Below, piece after piece: positions 8,409 through 15,747 of a DNA stretch of 64,000 nt. The notes below the pieces were generated by a model that made no database searches, was not told the origin of the DNA, and saw nothing but the letters and a program-made list of their open reading frames with translations. The stretch comes from PALSA-612 sp035652235 (lineage in GTDB: Bacteria; Actinomycetota; Thermoleophilia; Gaiellales; Gaiellaceae). The stretch lies in contig DASREE010000010.1 in the NCBI GenBank assembly GCA_035652235.1, forward strand, positions 61,293 through 125,292, in the 5' to 3' direction. Each line of letters begins with the position of its first letter. The first letter of the stretch is position 1. The translations under genes were made by a program, and so were the position numbers.

Positions 8409-9863
8409 TCAGGCGGCGACGGGTGCAGGCTGCTCGGCGCGGATCGCGGCCAGGTGGTGTCGCCGCAGGAGGAGGGCGAGCAGGACGGCGCTCGCGGCGA
8501 CGAAGATGGCCGCCCCGGTGAACGCCCCGACGTAGCCGTCGACGAGCGCCTGGGCCGACTGCGCCTTCGTCGGCGAGGCGACGTGCCCGAGCGAGTGGCT
8601 TGTCCGGCTCGCGGCGAGCGTCGACAGGATGGCCAGGCCGAGCGCCCCGCCGACCTGCTGTGACGTGTTGTAGAGCCCGGAGGCGAGCCCGGCGTCGTCA
8701 TGCGGCAGCCCGCCTGTGGCGATCAGCGTCAGCGGCACGAACGCGAGCCCCATGCCGATGGAGACGGGCAGGATGCTCGGGAGCAGGTCGGGCAGGTAGG
8801 AGCCGCCCGGGTGTAGGCGCAACAGCCAGAACATGCCGGCCGAGGCGACGACCATCCCCGCGAGCGCGGTCGGGCGCAGGCCGATCCTCGCCCCGAGCTG
8901 CTGCGCGAGCCCGGCGCCGAGGACGATCCCCGCCGTGAAGGGCAGGAACGCGAGGCCTGCCTGGATCGGCGTGTAGCCGAGCACGACCTGGTTGTAGAGC
9001 GAGCTGAAGAAGAACATCGCGAACAGGCCGGAAACGACGAAGAAGAGGACGATGTTCGCCGCCCGCAGCGTCGGCACGCGGAAGATGTCGAGGCGGACGA
9101 GCGGCTCGGGCGAGCGGGACTCGACGACCACGAACAGGCAGAGCAGGACGATCGCGGCGCCTCCGACGCCGAGCGTCTGCGCGGACGTCCAGCCGGCCGC
9201 GCTCGTGCGCACGATCGCGAACACGAGCGCGATCAGCCCCGCCGTGACGGTGACCGCGCCGGCGAGGTCGAAGCTGCGATGCCTGCGCTCGTCTCTCGAC
9301 TCCGGGATGAGGCGCGCGGACAGGGCGAAGGTCGCGACGCCGATCGGGATGTTGACGAAGAAGACCCATGGCCACGAGAAGACGTCGGTGAGGACGCCGC
9401 CCAGGATCAGGCCGACGGCGCCTCCGCCGGCCGCAATCGCGCTCCAGACGCCGAGCGCCTTCGCCCGCTCGGCTTCGGTGGCGAAGGTCGTGTTCACGAT
9501 CGAGAGCGCCGCCGGCGAGACGAGCGCGCCGCCGAGGCCCTGCGCGCCCCGCGCCACGATCAGCCACTCGGACGACTGCGCCAGCCCGTCGAGGAGCGAT
9601 GCCGCGGTGAAGACGACGACCCCGGCGAGGAACACCCGCTTGCGGCCGATCAGGTCGCCGGCGCGGCCGCCGAGGAGGAGGAAGCCGCCGAAGACGAGCG
9701 TGTAGGCGTTGACGATCCACTGCAGGTCCGCTTCGCTCATGTGCAGGTCGGTCTGGATCGACGGCAGCGCCACGTTGACCACGGTCGCGTCGAGCACGAC
9801 CATGAACTGCGCGAGGCAGACGAGCACGAGGACGAGCCAGGGGTGTGCGGTGCGGCGGTTCAC
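8409..9863 (-). CDS. MFS drug-efflux transporter, DHA2 family, 14 TM
   Basis: 484 residues from GTG 9863. Helix 1 carries LDATVVNVALPSI, the DHA2 signature. Motif A is GGRAGDLIGRKRVF. Helix 5 holds GLILGGVLTD and the N-terminal half SWPWVFFVNIPIG, as in EmrB/LfrA-type multidrug exporters. It is a second exporter separate from the MarR operon, which reads on the same strand 100 bp downstream. The start is uncertain: the frame stays open to 10073, but family similarity begins near residue 5 of this call. Confidence 0.88.
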   Translation of the reverse strand: MNRRTAHPWLVLVLVCLAQFMVVLDATVVNVALPSIQTDLHMSEADLQWIVNAYTLVFGGFLLLGGRAGDLIGRKRVFLAGVVVFTAASLLDGLAQSSEWLIVARGAQGLGGALVSPAALSIVNTTFATEAERAKALGVWSAIAAGGGAVGLILGGVLTDVFSWPWVFFVNIPIGVATFALSARLIPESRDERRHRSFDLAGAVTVTAGLIALVFAIVRTSAAGWTSAQTLGVGGAAIVLLCLFVVVESRSPEPLVRLDIFRVPTLRAANIVLFFVVSGLFAMFFFSSLYNQVVLGYTPIQAGLAFLPFTAGIVLGAGLAQQLGARIGLRPTALAGMVVASAGMFWLLRLHPGGSYLPDLLPSILPVSIGMGLAFVPLTLIATGGLPHDDAGLASGLYNTSQQVGGALGLAILSTLAASRTSHSLGHVASPTKAQSAQALVDGYVGAFTGAAIFVAASAVLLALLLRRHHLAAIRAEQPAPVAA

Positions 9864-9988
9864 GGGCGGCGCTGAGGCGGGGTCCTGCAGGCTAGCTTCC
9901 GCGTGGCGGGCCGTGTTGCAGACGGCTTGGCCGCTGGCGAGCCTGACCGCGCTGTCGTACGCTCTCGCTGGCGACGGAAGGAGGCGGG

Positions 9989-10624
9989 ATGCCCGATGTT
10001 CCGAGGTGGCATGTCGTAGGTGACTGGTTCGACGTGTGCAAGTGCGCGATCCCCTGCCCGTGCACGTTCGCACAGGCGCCGACCGACGGCGACTGCGAGG
10101 GGATCCTCGCCTGGCACATCCGCGAGGGAAGCTACGGCGACGTGCGCCTGGACAGCCTGAACGTCGTCGCCGTCGGCGCCTTCGAGGGCAACCTGTGGGC
10201 CGGAGAGGGCAAGGTGACGCTCGGCATGTTCGTCGACGAGCGCGCCGACGAGCGCCAGCGGGAGGCCCTCGGCGTCATCTTCGGCGGCCGCGGCGGCGGC
10301 TGGCCGGCGGAGTTCGCGCAGGCAATCGGCGAGGTGCGGGGCGTCGAGTACGCGCCGATCACGTTCGAGATCGCCGACGACCTGTCCTCCTGGGCAGCGG
10401 AGGTACCGGGCAGGGCGACCGCCCGCGCCGAGGCGCTGACGGGACCGACGACGCCGCCGGGCCGGCGGGTGCAGGTGCTGAACGCACCGGGCGCGGAGGT
10501 CGGGCCCGGCCAGGTGGCGACCTGGGGCCGGGCGACGGCCGACGACGTCGACGCGTTCGGCTTCCGCTGGCGGTGGGAAGGCCGCTCGAGCAAGCACTTC
10601 CCGTTCGACTGGCAGGGCCCCTGA
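9989..10624 (+). CDS. DUF1326 domain protein
   Basis: 211 residues. The N-terminal WFDVCKCAIPCPCTF cysteine cluster and following alternating hydrophobic pattern are those of DUF1326 proteins, whose function is not known; the cysteines suggest metal binding or redox chemistry. A strong GGAAGGAGG Shine-Dalgarno lies 6-8 nt before ATG 9989, in contrast to the leaderless neighbours. Divergent from the MFS gene. Confidence 0.8.
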   Translation: MPDVPRWHVVGDWFDVCKCAIPCPCTFAQAPTDGDCEGILAWHIREGSYGDVRLDSLNVVAVGAFEGNLWAGEGKVTLGMFVDERADERQREALGVIFGGRGGGWPAEFAQAIGEVRGVEYAPITFEIADDLSSWAAEVPGRATARAEALTGPTTPPGRRVQVLNAPGAEVGPGQVATWGRATADDVDAFGFRWRWEGRSSKHFPFDWQGP

Positions 10625-10680
10625 CCCCCGCCCGGGGCGGCGTCTGCGGTCGCGAGCGGCACGGGCCGGGCGCGATTCCG

Positions 10681-10686
10681 TAGGCT
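10681..10686 (+). promoter_or_regulatory. -10 TAGGCT for leaderless GFA-family mRNA
   Basis: TAGGCT, then TCTCCC, then GTG 10693; spacing of 6 nt. Confidence 0.55.
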
Positions 10687-10692
10687 TCTCCC

Positions 10693-11106
10693 GTGCCGCG
10701 CCTCCCGCTCACCGGCCGCTGTCTGTGCGGCGGCGTGCGCTTCGAGGTGACCGAGCCGCTCGTCTCCGCCGGCTACTGCCACTGCACGCGCTGCCAGCGC
10801 CGGACGGGCAGCGCCGCCGCCGTCTCCGCCCGCGTCGTCCCCGGCTCGCTCCGCGTCGTCGCCGGCGAGGAGCTGATCGCCGCCTACCGCCCTGCGGACG
10901 GCTTCGCGAAAGCATTCTGCTCCGCGTGCGGCGGTGCCCTGTGGGCGCAGAGCCAGGAGGACCCGCTGGTCGTCAGCGTGCGCATGGGCACGTTCGACGA
11001 GGATCCGGGGATCCGGCCCTCCTACCGGCAGTTCGTCGCCTACGCCGCGCCCTGGGAGCCGATCCCCGAGGACGGGCTCGAGCGCTACGACGAGCGCAGG
11101 CCCTGA
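10693..11106 (+). CDS. GFA/CENP-V family zinc protein (S-hydroxymethyl-glutathione-synthase-like)
   Basis: 137 residues. Zinc ligands appear as C10/C12 (GRCLCGGVRF), C29/C31/C34 (YCHCTRCQ) and C76/C79 (FCSACGG), the full set for this fold. Family members are annotated as glutathione-dependent formaldehyde-activating enzymes. Actinobacteria generally lack glutathione, so another thiol or a different function is likely here (inference). GTG 10693 is fixed by the leaderless -10. Confidence 0.88.
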   Translation: MPRLPLTGRCLCGGVRFEVTEPLVSAGYCHCTRCQRRTGSAAAVSARVVPGSLRVVAGEELIAAYRPADGFAKAFCSACGGALWAQSQEDPLVVSVRMGTFDEDPGIRPSYRQFVAYAAPWEPIPEDGLERYDERRP

Positions 11107-11161
11107 TCCCCTCGGGCGTCCGGGCCGGCCGGCCAGCGGACGGGGCGCCGGGAGGGCGGGG

Positions 11162-11557
11162 TCAGCCGCGCTGGCGCTGCCGCTCGAGACGCCGCCGCTG
11201 CGCGCGGTTCGTCGGCGTCGGGAACTGCTGCGACTCGCCGGCCGCCGCCATGAACGCCTTGCGCTCGGCGGGCGTGAGCTGGGAGAGCGCCTGCTGGGCA
11301 CGCCGCGGGTCGCGGCTCGCGCCGAGCCGCTCGAGCTTCTTGATCGCGCTCGCGAGCTCCGGGTTCGAGCGCTCGAGCGCCGACTCGGTGAGGCGGCGGA
11401 CGAGCGTGCCCAGGTAGGGGACGCGGAGCAGGAGCTGGACGACCGGGCGCAGGTAGCGCCCGCCCCGGAAGCGGCCGAGCAGCACGAGCACGCCGAACAC
11501 GGCGAGGACGAAGCCCAGGATGTACACCGGGATGAGCAGCGTCACCATCGCCTGCAT
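11162..11557 (-). CDS. Small single-pass membrane protein of unknown function
   Basis: 131 residues from ATG 11557 (ATG 11548 also possible). One strong N-terminal membrane helix (~5-27, LLIPVYILGFVLAVFGVLVLLG), then a charged cytoplasmic part with LTPAERKAFMAA and a basic end RAQRRRLERQRQR. No enzymatic motif. Converges with the GFA gene. Confidence 0.65.
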   Translation of the reverse strand: MQAMVTLLIPVYILGFVLAVFGVLVLLGRFRGGRYLRPVVQLLLRVPYLGTLVRRLTESALERSNPELASAIKKLERLGASRDPRRAQQALSQLTPAERKAFMAAAGESQQFPTPTNRAQRRRLERQRQRG

Positions 11558-11655
11558 CGTAGCCGCCGGCGCTCGCGGGCGAGGGCCGGTGCACGCGGTG
11601 GCATATGATCGCCGGCGTTCGAGGAGTCGCGTTTCCCTGCGGAGGAGGCTGAGCG

Positions 11656-12288
11656 ATGATGACCACGATCGTCGAGCCGGCGGTGGCGGCGCTGCTCGTG
11701 CTCCACTACCAGAACGGGCTCGTCCGCCCGGAGGGCGTGTTCGCGTTCTCGGGCACGGCGGCGCAGGTGGAGAAGCACGGCTGCCTGGAGAAGACGGCCG
11801 CCGCGATCGCCGCGAGCCGCGCGGCGGGCGTTCCCGTCGTGTACGTGAACATCGAGTTCCGTCCCGGGTTCCCCGAGCTGCGCAAGCCGACCTACCCGCT
11901 GATCGAGTCGATCCAGGAGCGGAACGCCTTCCTGCGCGGCTCCTGGGACGCGGCCGTGCCGGACGAGCTGAAGCCGGAGCCGGACGACCTCGTCGTCGTC
12001 AACTTCAACTCGAGCGCGTTCTCCCACACCGACCTCGACCTGATGCTGCGCTCCCGCGACACGAAGCAGCTCTTCCTCGCCGGCATCGCGACGAACTGGG
12101 TGGTCGAGAGCACCGCCCGCTACGGCGCCGAGCTCGGCTACGAGATCACCGTGCTCGCCGACTGCTGCCAGGGGTTCTCGGACGAGCTGCACGACTTCGC
12201 GATCGAGAAGACGCTCCCCTACTACGCGACCATCTCGAGCTCGGCCGAGTACGTGGCCGCGCTCCAGCAGGCGGCGCAGCCCGTCTGA
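11656..12288 (+). CDS. Isochorismatase-fold protein lacking the usual catalytic triad
   Basis: 210 residues with a clear isochorismatase/nicotinamidase fold (ALLVLHYQN, SSAFSHTDLDLML, GIATNWVVESTAR, ADCCQGFSDELH). The three family catalytic positions differ: the Asp of the first strand is H17, the Lys before SAF appears to be Asn (N116-S120 region), and the nucleophile Cys is V149. It is therefore either a pseudoenzyme or a divergent subfamily with different chemistry. No partner gene is adjacent. Confidence 0.8.
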   Translation: MMTTIVEPAVAALLVLHYQNGLVRPEGVFAFSGTAAQVEKHGCLEKTAAAIAASRAAGVPVVYVNIEFRPGFPELRKPTYPLIESIQERNAFLRGSWDAAVPDELKPEPDDLVVVNFNSSAFSHTDLDLMLRSRDTKQLFLAGIATNWVVESTARYGAELGYEITVLADCCQGFSDELHDFAIEKTLPYYATISSSAEYVAALQQAAQPV

Positions 12289-12453
12289 GCAGGCGTTGCC
12301 CCTCGACGGCAGTCCCGGATGACCGTCGCCGGCGACTGAGTGATCCTGCGCCGCCGGTCCCGGGCTGCTCGCCCAGGCGGCCCCTGCTGGCGCGCACGCG
12401 TAATCACTCGAACGAGGCTCCCTCGACCGGAGCACTGAGCCGACGCATGACCT

Positions 12454-12801
12454 GTGCATGCGGCTGGCCGTGACCACCTCTCTCTGTCGCCGGAGCGCCT
12501 AGCCCTCGACGCCGACCCGTCGCCGTCCGCGCGCGGCGCCGCGCGGGTGATCCTCTTCCCGGCGCCTGTGCGCAGGGCACCCGAGCTGAGCGCGCGCGAG
12601 CGGGCGTGCCTCGAGATGACCGCTCACGGCCTCGAGCCCGGGGAGATCGCGAAGCGGATCACCGCGACCGAGTCGACGTTCGTGGCGGAGGAGACGGTCA
12701 AGTCGTGTCAGCGCCGGGCGATCGGCAAGCTGGGAGGCCGGTCGCTTGCGCACGCCGTGGCGATCGCGCTCGAGCGCCGGTTGATCCGGCTCGACGAGTG
12801 A
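12454..12801 (+). CDS. LuxR-type HTH protein, short
   Basis: 115 residues. Residues ~48-112 (ELSARERACLEMTAHGLEPGEIAKRI ... EETVKSCQRRAIGKLG) match the LuxR/FixJ DNA-binding tetrahelical domain, with a longer loop than usual between the second and recognition helices. There is no receiver or ligand domain, so it may be a stand-alone regulator of the GerE type. The GTG 12454 start is tentative. Confidence 0.6.
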   Translation: MHAAGRDHLSLSPERLALDADPSPSARGAARVILFPAPVRRAPELSARERACLEMTAHGLEPGEIAKRITATESTFVAEETVKSCQRRAIGKLGGRSLAHAVAIALERRLIRLDE

Positions 12802-12935
12802 CCGGTTCCGGGCCGGCCGGAGTTGACCGCGAGCCCCAGCACCGCCTGCGACCGCCGACCGGCAGTCGCCGATGCCCACCGCCTGCCTCGTCGGGCACCC
12901 CGTCGCGCTGATCGCCCGCTTCGCGGAGGCGCTCG

Positions 12936-14087
12936 GTGACGCCGTACGTCCTCGCCTTCCTCGTCGTCTTCTCCGCCTGGCTCGGGCTGTCCGCATGGAT
13001 GATCGTCGACCGCGCGGCGCACGACCGCCTCGTCGCGGACCTGCGTCGGGGAGCGAGAGGGCATCGGCTGCGGTGGGGCACGGTGGCGAAGCTCGCCGCC
13101 GACGCGGCATCCGATCCCGAGCTCTCCCGGGCACTCGTGCGCTACGTCATGGATACCGACGAGCGCGGTGTCGCCGCCACCGCGCGAGACCCGCGCGAGG
13201 GCTGGCGCGCGGTGGAGGCGGTTCGCATCCTGGCCCGGGCGGGGCACCGCGAGTGCGTGTCCGATCTCGAGCGCATGCTCCGCCTCGGGGACGAGGAGAT
13301 GCGAGCTGCGGCGGTGACCGTCCTCGCCGAGATCGACGACGAACGCTCGACGGCGCTGCTGATCGAGGCGCTGCGAAGCGGCCGCTGCCCGGCGTCCTGG
13401 GCGGTCCCGATCCTCGAGCGGCGATCGCTCCCCGCCCGGCTGCTGCAGCCGCTGCTCGACGACCCGAGCCTCGGCGTGCGTGCTGTCGGCACGCGCCTGC
13501 TCGCGCGCTCGGACGCGGCCGACGCGACGGTCGAGCGAATGCTCCTCCGCCTGTGCCGCGATCGCGACGCCGACGTGCGGGCGGCGGCGTGCCGGGCGCT
13601 CGGCGAGCGCGGGAGCGCGAAGGCCGTCCGCCATCTCGAGTCGCTGCTCGACGACCCCGTCTGGTTCGTTCGTATCCGCGCGGCGAGAGCCCTCGGGCAG
13701 CTCGGCAGCGTCGCGAGCGCCGCGGGCATCGCACGGCTGCTCGCCAGCCGCACCTGGTGGGTGAGGCAGGCGGCGAAGGAAACGCTCGTCGACCTCGGCC
13801 CGGCGGTGCTGCCGCAGCTGCTGCCCATGCTCGACCACGCAGACGCGTTCGCACGCAACAGCTGCGCGGAGGTGCTCCAGAACCTCGGCCTGATCGACCA
13901 GCTCCTGGTCGACTCAGACACCGCCGACCCGGCCACGCGCGCCGCGAGCCGCGCCCTGCTCGACAAGATCGTGGCGGCCGGCGGCTCTCGTGTCGAGAGC
14001 GCCGTCGGCGCCGGAGCCGGCACGCTCGCCGGCGGTGTCGAGGCCGCGGGGAGGCGACGCGTCGCCTCGACGTTCGAGGCCGCCTAA
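12936..14087 (+). CDS. Membrane-anchored HEAT-repeat protein
   Basis: 383 residues: an N-terminal membrane helix (~3-24), then tandem HEAT/PBS-lyase-like repeats from ~60 to 340 (AVEAVRILARAGH, ADVRAAACRALGERG, WFVRIRAARALGQLG, WWVRQAAKETLVDLG). Such solenoids bind protein partners. Its TAA stop overlaps the ATG of the next gene by one base (TAATG), so it is coupled to the family 2 glycosyltransferase and is probably its scaffold or regulator. Confidence 0.85.
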   Translation: MTPYVLAFLVVFSAWLGLSAWMIVDRAAHDRLVADLRRGARGHRLRWGTVAKLAADAASDPELSRALVRYVMDTDERGVAATARDPREGWRAVEAVRILARAGHRECVSDLERMLRLGDEEMRAAAVTVLAEIDDERSTALLIEALRSGRCPASWAVPILERRSLPARLLQPLLDDPSLGVRAVGTRLLARSDAADATVERMLLRLCRDRDADVRAAACRALGERGSAKAVRHLESLLDDPVWFVRIRAARALGQLGSVASAAGIARLLASRTWWVRQAAKETLVDLGPAVLPQLLPMLDHADAFARNSCAEVLQNLGLIDQLLVDSDTADPATRAASRALLDKIVAAGGSRVESAVGAGAGTLAGGVEAAGRRRVASTFEAA

Positions 14088-15559
14088 TGACGCAGACGCT
14101 GCACTGGCTCGTCGTCTTCTGCCTCTCCTACCTGGCGGTCGTCTTCGTCTGCGACGTCGCCCTGCTCGCCGTCTCGGCGCTCGAGAACGGTCGGCGCGTC
14201 CGCCAGCGCCGGGCGGAGAGTCTCGACGCGCTGTTCGTCTCCGGGGAGGTGCTGCCGGTCAGCGTCATCGTCCCCGTCTACAACGAGGAGGCGGTCGTCG
14301 TCCCCGTCGTCCGCTCCCTGCTCGGGCTCGACTACCCCCAGCACGAGGTGATCCTCGTCAACGACGGCTCGACCGACGGCACCCTCGCCCTGCTCGAGCG
14401 TGAGTTCGCCCTCGAGCGGCGGGCGATGTTCTCGCAGCAGGCGTTCTCGCGCGGGGACGACCCGGTCACGTACCGCAGCCGGACGGATCCGCGGCTTGTC
14501 GTCGTCGACAGCCCGGTCAACGGCGGCTCGAAGGCGCACGCCCTCAACCTGGCTCTCGACTTCTGCCGCTACCCGTACGTGTGCGGGGTCGACGGCGACA
14601 CGATCTACGACCGGCGCGCCCTGATCAAGGCGATGGCGCCGGTCCACCGCGACCCCGCGCGAGTGGTCGGCGTCACGAGCAGGATCGGCGTCTCCACCCA
14701 TCCGGAGAACCATGCGGACGGCGCGGACGGATCGGGCCCCGCCGCCGACATGTCGTTCCTGGGGGCGTTCCAGCACCTCGAGTACCTACGCTCGTTCCTG
14801 AACGACCGCCTCGCCTGGAGCCGCCTCGGCTTCATGCTCTGCACGAGCGGCGCCTTCATGCTCTACCGGCGTGACGTGATCGACGAGGTGGGCGGCTTCT
14901 CGCCGGCGTTCAGCTGCGAGGACATCGAGATCACCTTCCGCATCCACGAGCACCTGCTGCGTACGCGCCGCAAGTACCGCATCGTCGCGCTGCCCGACAA
15001 GGTGGCGACGACGGAGGGGCCGGCCTCGGCGCAGGCGCTCGTCCGGCAGCGCGCACGCTGGCAGCGCGTCACGCTGGAGGTGATCTGGCACTACCGCCGG
15101 ATGATCGGCAACCCGCGCTACAAGGCGGTCGGGCTTATCGGAGCGCCGTTCTTCCTCCTGTCGGAGGCGCTCGCGCCGGTGTTCGAGCTCGCGGGAACGG
15201 TCAGCGTCGCGCTGGCCGTGGCGCTCGGACTGTTCGAGTGGCAGACGTTCCTGCTCTTCCTCGGCGTCGTCGCCTTCGCGAACGCCGTGCTCGCGAGCGC
15301 CGGGATCTGGCTGGAGGACGCCGCGAGCCGCGAGTACCGCCTGCGCGACCTGGCCAGGCTTGCTCTCCTCGGCCCGATCGAGCTCCTCGCCTACCGCCCC
15401 ATCCTCGCCTGGGCTCGCCTGAAGGGGACGGTCGGCTTCCTCCGCCGCGAGCGCAGCTGGGGGAAGTTCGAGCGGAACCCGCGCGGCCCGGCCGGCGGAG
15501 GCGGCGCCCGTCCAGCCGCACCCGCGCTCGGGCCGGCCGGCCCGAGGCTGGTCGGCTGA
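14087..15559 (+). CDS. Processive family 2 glycosyltransferase, PgaC/NodC-like
   Basis: 490 residues. An N-terminal helix (~8-30), a GT-A domain with D93 (VNDGSTDG), DGD 169-171, acidic pair E278-D279 (SCEDIEIT) and QRARW 321-325, then three C-terminal helices. The D,D,D,QxxRW set marks processive inverting polymerases that make and export beta-linked polysaccharide such as poly-N-acetylglucosamine or hyaluronan. Coupling to the HEAT protein implies an exopolysaccharide machine. The polymer is not predictable. Confidence 0.88.
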   Translation: MTQTLHWLVVFCLSYLAVVFVCDVALLAVSALENGRRVRQRRAESLDALFVSGEVLPVSVIVPVYNEEAVVVPVVRSLLGLDYPQHEVILVNDGSTDGTLALLEREFALERRAMFSQQAFSRGDDPVTYRSRTDPRLVVVDSPVNGGSKAHALNLALDFCRYPYVCGVDGDTIYDRRALIKAMAPVHRDPARVVGVTSRIGVSTHPENHADGADGSGPAADMSFLGAFQHLEYLRSFLNDRLAWSRLGFMLCTSGAFMLYRRDVIDEVGGFSPAFSCEDIEITFRIHEHLLRTRRKYRIVALPDKVATTEGPASAQALVRQRARWQRVTLEVIWHYRRMIGNPRYKAVGLIGAPFFLLSEALAPVFELAGTVSVALAVALGLFEWQTFLLFLGVVAFANAVLASAGIWLEDAASREYRLRDLARLALLGPIELLAYRPILAWARLKGTVGFLRRERSWGKFERNPRGPAGGGGARPAAPALGPAGPRLVG

Positions 15560-15747
15560 GAGCGCGAGGGGTCCGGCCGGCGGCCGGGAGCGTCGCGTCC
15601 ACGGGATCCGCTCGCCGTCGACGAGATCGCCGAAGAGGTCCTCACTGGACTTTCCGGGGTGGATGCCTGACCGAGTGCGCGCATACCACTCGCTCAGCCT
15701 CGCAGACGAGGCGCATCCCCACTGCTTGGCGGGTCACCGAGGCGCTG

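Noticed and set aside
15560..15747. Rho-independent terminator between the glycosyltransferase and nrdJ
   Set aside because: A short G+C hairpin exists near 15570-15590 but has no T-tract, so I do not claim it.
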